From NCBI GenBank assembly GCA_021819585.1, contig JAKAQS010000002.1:1-51475 (forward strand): a DNA stretch of 51,475 bases, written 5' to 3'. Source of the stretch: Acidobacteriota bacterium. Lineage in GTDB: Bacteria > Acidobacteriota > Terriglobia > Terriglobales > Acidobacteriaceae. The notes beneath the pieces were generated by a model. It did not search any database. It was not told the DNA's origin and was given only the letters and a program-made list of their open reading frames with translations. Made by a program: the position numbers and the translations under genes. Shown piece after piece: positions 25,720-33,223 of this stretch. Numbering within the stretch: position 1 is the stretch's first letter; every line of letters starts with the position of its first letter.

Positions 25720-27171
25720 ATGGCGACAGCGACGGTCGAAGAGGTTCAGCTCAAGTACAAGGTAGCGGATATCGGGCTGGCCGATTGGGGACGCAAAGAG
25801 ATTCTTATCGCGGAGCAGGAGATGCCCGGATTGATGGCGATCCGGCATAAATATGCCGCAGGCAAGCCGCTGGCCGGTGTGCGTATCTCCGGTTCTTTGC
25901 ACATGACCATCCAGACCGCGGTGCTGATTGAGACGCTGGTGGATTTGGGCGCGGACGTGCGATGGGCCAGTTGCAACATCTTCTCCACTCAGGACCACGC
26001 GGCAGCCGCCATTGCCGCTGAGGGCGTTCCCGTCTTCGCCTGGAAGGGAGAGACCCTGGAGGATTTCTGGTGGTGTACTTATCAGGCACTCAGTTTCCCT
26101 GACGGCAAAGGCGGGCTGCTGGGACCACAGTTGGTGGTCGACGACGGCGGCGACGCTACCCTGCTCATCCATAAGGGCGTGGAACTGGAGCGCGGGGACA
26201 AGTGGGTGGACTCGCCCTCGTCCTCCCAGGAAGAGAGTGTGATCAAGGCCCTGCTCAAGAAGATCCATAAGGAGAGCCCTACGCGCTGGACAGAGGTGGC
26301 CAAAGAGTGGCGCGGGGTCTCGGAGGAGACCACCACCGGCGTCCATCGGCTCTACAAGATGATGGAGAAGGGCACGCTTCTGGCGCCGGCCATCAACGTG
26401 AATGACTCGGTGACCAAGAGCAAATTTGACAATCTGTACGGTTGCCGCGAGTCGCTGGTGGACGGCATCAAACGCGCCACCGACGTGATGGTGGCCGGCA
26501 AGGTGGCCGTGGTCTGCGGCTATGGCGACGTCGGCAAGGGCTCAGCCGCCAGCCTGCGCGGCATGGGAGCGCGCGTGGTGGTCACCGAAATCGACCCCAT
26601 CAACGCGCTTCAGGCAGCCATGGAAGGATACGAGGTCACTACGGTCGAAAATACCCTCGGGCGCGGCGATATCTATGTGACCTGCACGGGCAATGTGGAT
26701 ATTATCACCCTCGATCACATGCGGAAGATGAAGGATCAGGCGATTGTCTGCAACATCGGTCACTTTGACAACGAGATCCAGATGGAGCCGCTCCATGAGT
26801 TGGTCGAAAAGGGCGGCGCCGTGCGCGAGAACATCAAGCCGCAGGTGGATAAGTACACCTTCAAGAACGGCAGCTCCATCTTTGTGCTCGCCGAAGGACG
26901 GCTGGTGAACCTGGGCTGCGCCACCGGCCATCCCAGCTTCGTCATGTCCAATAGCTTTGCCAATCAGACCCTGGCCCAACTCGACCTGTGGAAGAACCGG
27001 GACAAGTACAAGGTGGGAATCTACATCCTGCCCAAGCATCTGGACGAGGAGGTTGCCCGCCTGCACCTGGAGAAGATCGGCGTCAAGCTGACCACCCTTA
27101 CCGGAAAACAGGCGGCCTATCTGGGCGTTCCCGTCGAGGGGCCCTATAAGGCGGAGCATTACCGGTACTAA
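25720..27171 (+). CDS. ahcY: Adenosylhomocysteinase
   Basis: NAD-dependent hydrolase that splits S-adenosylhomocysteine to adenosine and homocysteine, keeping methylation reactions going. The 483-residue length is normal for the bacterial form. Motifs: [16 protein letters not shown] and [15 protein letters not shown] in the substrate domain, [21 protein letters not shown], the NAD-binding [20 protein letters not shown] (about 268-287), and the C-terminal YKAEHYRY with the conserved Lys/Tyr tail. All appear intact. AGGAG lies just upstream. No SAH riboswitch pattern was recognised in the 240-base leader. It follows glk on the same strand but has no clear metabolic link to it. Confidence 0.97.
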   Translation: MATATVEEVQLKYKVADIGLADWGRKEILIAEQEMPGLMAIRHKYAAGKPLAGVRISGSLHMTIQTAVLIETLVDLGADVRWASCNIFSTQDHAAAAIAAEGVPVFAWKGETLEDFWWCTYQALSFPDGKGGLLGPQLVVDDGGDATLLIHKGVELERGDKWVDSPSSSQEESVIKALLKKIHKESPTRWTEVAKEWRGVSEETTTGVHRLYKMMEKGTLLAPAINVNDSVTKSKFDNLYGCRESLVDGIKRATDVMVAGKVAVVCGYGDVGKGSAASLRGMGARVVVTEIDPINALQAAMEGYEVTTVENTLGRGDIYVTCTGNVDIITLDHMRKMKDQAIVCNIGHFDNEIQMEPLHELVEKGGAVRENIKPQVDKYTFKNGSSIFVLAEGRLVNLGCATGHPSFVMSNSFANQTLAQLDLWKNRDKYKVGIYILPKHLDEEVARLHLEKIGVKLTTLTGKQAAYLGVPVEGPYKAEHYRY

Positions 27172-27369
27172 GGCTCCAGTGGTAACCCTGCGCTGAAGAG
27201 CAGACAATTTCGTTTGCGAACAGGAGCGATCTCGGCTACCGCTCTTGCGTGTGGACAGGTCTCCCTGTGCGGCCTGCCGGAACCCGGAGCCTTGGGGAAA
27301 ACGTCATAGCAAGCCCGTTTCGGGGAAACCATCAGCCTGGGAAAAAACAATAAGCTGCCGCCGGCCCGC

Positions 27370-27891
27370 TCATGGCTGCTCGGGCCTTAGCGCCTTGATC
27401 ATCAGAAAGACAAAATCATGTCCCGGCGTCATCACGGTCTGGTGCGGCGTGCCGGCGGAGACATGGAAGATGTCGCCCTTCTTCAGATAGTGCTTTTGGC
27501 CCCCCACGACCTTCGCCCCTTTGATCTCGCCATGCCCCGTATCGCGCTCTCCGGGGATGGAGCCGCCGGTAACCAGAGTCGCGTCCCCATCCAGAACGAC
27601 GAAGTTGTCGCTGGCATAGCGATGAATCTCAGCGCCGGAGGTAGCTGTCCGTGCGACGATCGCCAGCGAGCAATCAGAATAGGTGGCCAGCGTCTTGCTC
27701 GCTCCGCCCTGGCCATTGGTCTCAGCCTGGCGCTTCACCTCGGCCACCATCGCCTGCACACCTGCGCTGGAGAACAGCGCAACACCAGGCGACGGCTGCG
27801 GCGAGGCGGTTTGGGCCGGCAGAGAGACGGTCGCCGGGCTGAATGCCGCTACGGCGACCAGCGAGAGAAGGGTGCGATGACTTTTCTTCAT
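27370..27891 (-). CDS. Secreted single-domain cupin protein
   Basis: A 173-residue exported protein with a Sec signal peptide (about residues 1-27, ending SLPAQ) and one cupin barrel. Cupin motif 1 is reduced to TSGAEIHRYASDNFVVLDGDATLVTGG, with a single His rather than HxH; motif 2 reads KKGDIFHVSAGTPHQTVM with two His. Metal binding is plausible. GGAG precedes the ATG. It follows kduI on the same strand after 167 bases and may close the pectin operon. Cytoplasmic cupins (KdgF) open the ring of unsaturated uronates in other pectin degraders, and this is longer and exported, so a KdgF-like role outside the cytoplasm is only a hypothesis. The actual substrate is unknown. Confidence 0.85.
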   Translation of the reverse strand: MKKSHRTLLSLVAVAAFSPATVSLPAQTASPQPSPGVALFSSAGVQAMVAEVKRQAETNGQGGASKTLATYSDCSLAIVARTATSGAEIHRYASDNFVVLDGDATLVTGGSIPGERDTGHGEIKGAKVVGGQKHYLKKGDIFHVSAGTPHQTVMTPGHDFVFLMIKALRPEQP

Positions 27892-28058
27892 AACGTCTCC
27901 ATTCGTTCTGGTTTTGCTTACCGCCTCGGAAGGGCGTCTCCTGCGACGGTTCGTCCCGTCAAAATCGGGGCAGACCGTCCCTCTCGAAACAAAGAATAAG
28001 GTGGAACACCTTCGCGTCGGGAGCCGTGCGAGAGCAGGGTCTCTGAGGTGGGCGGAGG

Positions 28059-28892
28059 CTAACGCAAATCGGCGATCTTTACCGGATCCATGTCGTCATA
28101 CGCCTGATTCTCACCGCCCATGCCCCAGCAGAAGGCATAGCTGTGCGTCCCGGCTCCGGCGTGGATCGACCAGCCGGGCGAGATCGCGATCTGTTTGTTC
28201 TTCACCACCAGATGACGCGTCTCGTTCGGCGGACCCATCAGATGAAGTACGCGCTCGTCTTCCGGAAGGTCGAAGTAGAGATAAACCTCGGAACGGCGCA
28301 TGTGGGTATGCGGCGGCATGGTGTTCCAGGCGCTGCCTTCGCTGAGTTGGGTAACGCCCATCACCAGTTGGCAGCTTGCAACCCCACCCTGCCAGATGTG
28401 CTTGCGGATCTCACGCCGGTTCACCGATATGGGTGATCCAAGTTGCAACGCAGCCAGTGTGGCATACGTGGACAAACCTGTGGGATACGAAGCGTGAGCC
28501 GGGTAGCTGAGCAGGTAAAACTCCGCCGGCGCGGCGGAGTCGCGGCTGGCAAAGGTCACCGATTCATTGCCGCGGCCTATGTACAGGCAATCTCGCGGCG
28601 CAAGTTCGTACTCGCGGTCGCCAACCGAAACAACGCCCTTCCCGGCGCCGATGTTGAGCACACCAAGCTCTCGCCGCTCCAGGAAATAGGTGGAGCGCAA
28701 CTCCGGCGCGGTCTCCAGGCGCAGCCGGTTGCGGACAGGCACGGCGGAGCCAACGACGGTGCGGTCAAGATCTACATAGACCATCTCCAGCACATCCGGT
28801 TGAAAGAGATGCTGCACCAGAAACGTCTCACGAAGTTCGTCCGTGCTCATCTTCGGGAAACGGATCTTGTCGGCCAGTTCCAGGATCTTCAT
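28059..28892 (-). CDS. kduI: KduI, 5-dehydro-4-deoxy-D-glucuronate isomerase
   Basis: Zinc enzyme that isomerises 5-keto-4-deoxyuronate, from unsaturated galacturonate, to 2,5-diketo-3-deoxygluconate in pectin catabolism. Length (277 aa) equals that of E. coli KduI (278), and the zinc ligands align one residue earlier: His195 and His197 in PPHTHMRR, Glu202 in SEVYLYF, His244 in GWSIHAGAG. GRGNESVTFAS and AFCWGMGGENQ are also typical. I start at the ATG at 28892 with GGAAAGG upstream; the track start at 28979 adds unrelated residues overlapping the end of kduD. It follows kduD after 61 bases in the pectin operon and acts just before KduD in the pathway. Confidence 0.97.
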   Translation of the reverse strand: MKILELADKIRFPKMSTDELRETFLVQHLFQPDVLEMVYVDLDRTVVGSAVPVRNRLRLETAPELRSTYFLERRELGVLNIGAGKGVVSVGDREYELAPRDCLYIGRGNESVTFASRDSAAPAEFYLLSYPAHASYPTGLSTYATLAALQLGSPISVNRREIRKHIWQGGVASCQLVMGVTQLSEGSAWNTMPPHTHMRRSEVYLYFDLPEDERVLHLMGPPNETRHLVVKNKQIAISPGWSIHAGAGTHSYAFCWGMGGENQAYDDMDPVKIADLR

Positions 28893-28953
28893 CACATACC
28901 TTTCCTTGTTCTCTACCAGAAGGCTCTTCTTGAGCGGGCCATACTGGAAGGGC

Positions 28954-29718
28954 TCAACGCGCCATCCAGCCGCCGTCAACGGTCAGAATCTCCCCGGTAA
29001 CGTAGTTGCTGGCCGCGGAGGCCAGAAAGACCGCCGCTCCCGCCAGATCTTCAGGCTCGCCCCACCTGCCTGCCGGAATGCGCTCCAGAATCTGCCGGTT
29101 GCGGACCTCATCCTGCTGCAGTGCCTGGGTGTTGTCCGTGCGGAAGTAGCCGGGAGCGATAGCATTCACCTGCACGCCACGTCCGGCCCACTCGTTGGAA
29201 AGCGCCTTGGTGAGTTGAGCAACCGCCCCTTTGGACGCGGCATAGGCGGGGACGCGAATGCCTCCCTGGAAGGAGAGTAGCGAGGCTACGTTGATAATCT
29301 TGCCGCTGCCGCGCGCGAGCATCGCCGCTCCGCAGAGCTGCGCCAGGCGGAAGACGCTGGTGAGATTGATGTCGAGGATGCGGCGCCAGTCTTCAAGAGC
29401 GTACTCTTCCGCGTTGGCGCGATGGATTACCCCGGCGTTGTTGACCAGAATATCGACCCTTCCGAAGATGCCCTCCGCGGCGTGGAACAGGTGATCCGCT
29501 CCCGTCGGAACGCTGAGGTCGGCGCAGAGCGCTTGTGCATCCCCGCCTGCCGCGCGGATAGACCCCGCAGTGGCGTCGGCCGAACGGCGATTGCCGTGAA
29601 CCACGACCTTTGCCCCAGCCTCGGCCAGTGCGATAGCAATGGCTGCTCCCAGGCCGGAGGCCGCACCGGTCACCAGCGCCGTCTTACCCTCCAGCCGAAA
29701 TCGATCAAGGACCGTCAT
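28954..29718 (-). CDS. kduD: KduD, 2-dehydro-3-deoxy-D-gluconate 5-dehydrogenase
   Basis: NAD-dependent short-chain dehydrogenase that reduces 2,5-diketo-3-deoxygluconate to 2-keto-3-deoxygluconate (KDG), the step after KduI. The 254 residues show TGAASGLGAAIA for coenzyme binding (17-28), NNAGVIHRA (about 93-101), the catalytic Ser in INVASLLSFQGG (Ser146), YAASK (Tyr159/Lys163), and the C-terminal NYVTGEILTVDGGWMAR, as in KduD proteins. SDR members are similar to each other, but the adjacent kduI makes the assignment strong. Its ATG overlaps the stop of the upstream GH105 gene by 4 bases, so the two are translationally coupled. The KDG kinase and aldolase are not in the window. Confidence 0.95.
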   Translation of the reverse strand: MTVLDRFRLEGKTALVTGAASGLGAAIAIALAEAGAKVVVHGNRRSADATAGSIRAAGGDAQALCADLSVPTGADHLFHAAEGIFGRVDILVNNAGVIHRANAEEYALEDWRRILDINLTSVFRLAQLCGAAMLARGSGKIINVASLLSFQGGIRVPAYAASKGAVAQLTKALSNEWAGRGVQVNAIAPGYFRTDNTQALQQDEVRNRQILERIPAGRWGEPEDLAGAAVFLASAASNYVTGEILTVDGGWMAR

Positions 29719-31811
29719 CTTGAACCTCCGGTTCCCTGCTCTGCCGCGGACCCGGACGCGGCGTGGCGTAGCGGGGAAGGTGCTGCTTCCAACACAACCT
29801 GGTTGCCGTCGGGATCCAGAACCACAAGGCTGTGATGTTGCTTACGATACGCGATATTGCGCCGGCGCAGAAGACGCATCGCCCACGCCGGATCCGCAGC
29901 CAAGGTGATTCGCGCCCTCCGTCCTTGCGGCTGCAGCGGCGCGATCTGAATCCATTCTCCGCCATCGCCCGGCAACGCCAGAAGATCCCCGCGCCGGTTC
30001 GCGGGATGGAAGCCCAACTTCTTGGTATAGAACTCGGTCGCTGCCGCAGGATCAGCGGTTGCAAGGGTGACGGCAATCATCCTGGTGGAGATTCGATCCG
30101 GACCGAGATCGCGACCGAAGTCCCTGGAGTGCAATGAGCCGGGCATGTATTGCGTATACTCGATGTTCTGCGGCCCCTGCGCCGTGAGCGGTCCGGGCAT
30201 GGTGAACAGCAGATTGCCGGCGCCTGCCTTGCGCAGCTCTTTGGGAGCCAGACCCTCGTCGACGTAATAGCGATGCACCGCCTGGAGGTTCCGGCCTTCC
30301 AAGCAGAGATGGAGAAAGCCTGGCTTCGGATCTTTGGCATCCGTGGGGTAAAGTTCGATGAACTGGCGGTCATTGATCTTCATGAACGCCTCATAGACCA
30401 CCCCGTTGTGGGAGAGTGCGAAGACGCGCACAAAGCCGAGCTTCTGATAGAAAGCCACGGCTGCGCTGAGATCGCGCACCCGTAAGGCAACATGGGCGAT
30501 GCCGGCCAGATCGGGTGAGACTGCCGCGGCGTCACCCGCCCCTGGCGCGACTGCTGCGGGGACCGGCGTGCTCGCGCTGCTGCGACCCTCCGCAACCGCC
30601 ATCTGCTTCAGCTCCGAAGCCGCCAACAGGAACGCGCCAACGCCGTAGGTATAGCTCGACGACGGCAGATAATACGCCGGCTCCGCTCCAGTCTGCTGAA
30701 TGTCTCCCACGCGGCCGTCGGCATAAACATGCGGCAACAGCCCGCGCCATCCGGCCTGAACAACCGGCAAATAGGTTGCGCGGTCCAGTATTCCGTGGTG
30801 AATGCCCCAGGCCATGGCGTAGATAAACAACGCGGAGCCGGAAACCTCCGGCGCGGGGAAGGCTTTGGGGTCAAGCAGGCTCGCATGCCAAAGTCCAGTC
30901 TGCGGATCCTGAAGCTGGGCGATGCGCGCCGCCATGGAGCGCAGTTGATCGTTATAGAAGGCGCGGCGAGGGTCATCAGCAGGCAGATAAGGTAACGTCC
31001 GCACGATGCCGGCCATTACCCATCCTTCACCCCGCGACCAGAAGATCTTTTGGCCGTTGGGACCGCGCTTGTTGGTATAGCTTGCATCGCGAGCGTAGAG
31101 GTGTTCCTGCGCATCATAGAGCAGCGAAGAGGTCCGCTGCCACTGACGATCGAGATACTCGATGTACTTGCGCTCTCCGGTGGCGGCGTACATCCGCGCC
31201 CAGACCGGAGGCGCCATGAACAGAGAGTCGCACCACCACCACGGGATGCGCGGGCCGCCCGGCTGCAGGGTGTCGAGGCCGACGACTGAATCCAGCGCCT
31301 TTCGGGTCGGAGCGATCCACTCCGGATGCTGCTTGCCGGACTCCAGATAGAGTTCCAGGTAGGTCTGCGCCACGCTCTGGTCGTCAGCGTTAGGCTGAGT
31401 ACTGCGCAGTTCCCAATCAAACTTTTCCGCCATGCGCAGCATCGCGTCGCGGTACTTCGGATCGCCCGTAGACCGTGAAGCGGCCATCAGGCCGGAGTAC
31501 AGAACGCTCCACGTCCAGATGCGGTCAAAGTACGGCTCCGAGCGCGTGAGCTGCCAGTCGGCAACCTTGCGGATGACGTGATCCAGAGCTGCGGGCGTCA
31601 TTGCCGGGGAAAGATCCTCCGCAAACGGTCCAGGGTTGGCCGGCGCATCGCCGAAGTGCCGAGAGATGTCTTTGTCGATGCCCTGCTGTTGCTGGGGCGT
31701 CGGGCGCGGGCTTGCGCCTGTCCCATTGCCAACCTGCGCGCCGACCGGCACCATGCCGGCGGCCAGCATCGGAAGCGCTACGAACGTCTTCCAGATCATC
31801 AGCCGCATCAT
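29715..31811 (-). CDS. GH105 unsaturated rhamnogalacturonyl hydrolase fused to two VOC domains
   Basis: A 698-residue, three-part protein. Residues 1-26 form a signal peptide (ending VPVGAQ). Residues about 55-405 are a GH105 (YteR/YesR-like) (alpha/alpha)6 barrel that removes unsaturated galacturonate from pectin oligosaccharides: IWTWSVLYSGLMAAS, PWWWCDSLFMAPPVWARMY, IFWSRGEGWVMAGIVR and VSGSALFIYAMAWGI are seen. An Ala/Pro-rich linker (about 410-433) leads to two VOC (glyoxalase-fold) units, 434-558 (HVALRVRDLSAAVAFYQKLG) and about 577-677 (ATADPAAATEFYTKKLGF, ending in LDPDGNQVVLEA). Most GH105 proteins end after the barrel, so the VOC pair is an unusual add-on. Four-base overlaps join it to GH28 upstream and kduD downstream. 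The frame is continuous, with no sign of an artificial join. Confidence 0.93.
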   Translation of the reverse strand: MMRLMIWKTFVALPMLAAGMVPVGAQVGNGTGASPRPTPQQQQGIDKDISRHFGDAPANPGPFAEDLSPAMTPAALDHVIRKVADWQLTRSEPYFDRIWTWSVLYSGLMAASRSTGDPKYRDAMLRMAEKFDWELRSTQPNADDQSVAQTYLELYLESGKQHPEWIAPTRKALDSVVGLDTLQPGGPRIPWWWCDSLFMAPPVWARMYAATGERKYIEYLDRQWQRTSSLLYDAQEHLYARDASYTNKRGPNGQKIFWSRGEGWVMAGIVRTLPYLPADDPRRAFYNDQLRSMAARIAQLQDPQTGLWHASLLDPKAFPAPEVSGSALFIYAMAWGIHHGILDRATYLPVVQAGWRGLLPHVYADGRVGDIQQTGAEPAYYLPSSSYTYGVGAFLLAASELKQMAVAEGRSSASTPVPAAVAPGAGDAAAVSPDLAGIAHVALRVRDLSAAVAFYQKLGFVRVFALSHNGVVYEAFMKINDRQFIELYPTDAKDPKPGFLHLCLEGRNLQAVHRYYVDEGLAPKELRKAGAGNLLFTMPGPLTAQGPQNIEYTQYMPGSLHSRDFGRDLGPDRISTRMIAVTLATADPAAATEFYTKKLGFHPANRRGDLLALPGDGGEWIQIAPLQPQGRRARITLAADPAWAMRLLRRRNIAYRKQHHSLVVLDPDGNQVVLEAAPSPLRHAASGSAAEQGTGGSR

Positions 31812-33223
31812 GGCTTGCCTTCCGTTGCTTCTGGAGCCGTTGCAATGCCACTGACGCCGCTGCTGTGCTCTACCCGCAGGCGGCTGCCGTCGCTGGTATG
31901 GAGCACAACGTCTTTGAACGTCCAGTTCTTGACGTAGTCGAGATGGCCCGCGCTCCGCGCCTGCACATCCCAGTGCTGGAGAGTGAAATCCTCCAGCGGC
32001 TGCGTAGGGTAGCCGTTCACGTCAAAGGCTGTCTTCGCCCCTGTGGCGTGGATGTTCCAGATGCGTACATCCTGTACGTGCTCGATGCCCTTGGAAAGCG
32101 GGACCGGTGTGGCCATGGTCCGGTAGTACGAGGGCACGTCCTTCATCCCCGCCGGGATCTTTGCATAGCTGTAGAGCGGATACCAGTTCATGGTCATGCG
32201 AAAGACCGTCGGCACATTATCCATCCTGATGTTGTGGATGCGGATGTCTTCGGCATAACCACCCCGGGTCTGCGCGGATTTGAAGAGGATGCCGTTGGGC
32301 GTGGGGGCAAGCACATGCAAGTTATAAATCTCGATGTGGCGAAAGCCACCCGAAGTTTCGCTGCCGAAGGTGACTCCGGCGGCCGCTTGGCGGATAATCG
32401 AGTCGCGAATCACTACATCCTCGGTCGGCCGGTTGACGCGCAATCCATCGGCGTCGCGCCCGGCCTTGAGACAGAGCGCGTCGTCGTTATTGGTGACGTC
32501 CACATGCTCGACCAGGATGTGCGTGGAGGAGTCGATGTCCACGCCGTCCGTGCTCGGGCCTTTGCCATCGATATTGTTGTTGATGGTGACGCCGTTTACC
32601 ACCACCTTCCGGGAGTAGCAGATGTGGACCGTCCAGAAGCCGGAGCGCTGCAGCTTGAGGCCTCCGCCAACGGTGACGTCGCCGGCGTCGAAGATCTGGA
32701 TCAGGCGCGGACGCCGGGCATCGTAATCGGCCGCCCAGCGCATTCCCCTGGGCTCATCCAGCTTGCGCAGCCGGAAGAAAACCTCCCAGAAGACCCGTCC
32801 GTTGCCGTCAATCACACCGTTGCCCACGATGTGGGCGTGGGATTGTTTGTAGACATTGATCAGCGCCGAAGGCCAGGTCATCTCAATGCCGGCCACGCGG
32901 GTCGGCATCATCGGGTAGTCCTCGATGTGTTGCGAGCCGGTCAACGTAACCCCGCTGTCGATGCGCAGCGTGACCCCGCTTTTCACAAAGAGCGACCCGG
33001 TAAGATAAACGCCGGCTGGAAAGGTCACCGTACCGCCGTCAGCGGCGGCCGCGTCGATCGCCTTCTGGATCGCGGCGGTGTCCATCGTCTTGCCGTCGCC
33101 CACCGCGCCATACTTCACTACGCTGAAGACTTTGCCTCGCTCAGCGGCAGCCGTTCCCGGACAGACCATGGAAAAGAGAAGCGCTGCGGCCAGCATGGCC
33201 GGAAAGAACGAGGGATGTCTCAT
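31808..33223 (-). CDS. GH28 polygalacturonase-family enzyme
   Basis: Exported enzyme (471 aa, signal peptide about 1-27) predicted to hydrolyse galacturonosyl or rhamnogalacturonan linkages. The N-terminal FSVVKYGAVGDGKTMDTAAIQKAIDAA is the usual start of bacterial GH28 proteins. The right-handed beta-helix follows with GH28 catalytic motifs in variant form: STDGVDIDSS (for NTDG), NNDDALCLKAG (the Asp pair), GVTFGSETSGG (GSE in place of GHG), and GILFKSAQTRGG in the place of RIK. The GSE form is common in exo-acting and rhamnogalacturonan-related bacterial members, so the exact linkage cannot be given. It overlaps the GH106 gene upstream and the GH105 gene downstream by 4 bases each, placing it in the middle of the pectin operon. 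Confidence 0.94.
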   Translation of the reverse strand: MRHPSFFPAMLAAALLFSMVCPGTAAAERGKVFSVVKYGAVGDGKTMDTAAIQKAIDAAAADGGTVTFPAGVYLTGSLFVKSGVTLRIDSGVTLTGSQHIEDYPMMPTRVAGIEMTWPSALINVYKQSHAHIVGNGVIDGNGRVFWEVFFRLRKLDEPRGMRWAADYDARRPRLIQIFDAGDVTVGGGLKLQRSGFWTVHICYSRKVVVNGVTINNNIDGKGPSTDGVDIDSSTHILVEHVDVTNNDDALCLKAGRDADGLRVNRPTEDVVIRDSIIRQAAAGVTFGSETSGGFRHIEIYNLHVLAPTPNGILFKSAQTRGGYAEDIRIHNIRMDNVPTVFRMTMNWYPLYSYAKIPAGMKDVPSYYRTMATPVPLSKGIEHVQDVRIWNIHATGAKTAFDVNGYPTQPLEDFTLQHWDVQARSAGHLDYVKNWTFKDVVLHTSDGSRLRVEHSSGVSGIATAPEATEGKP

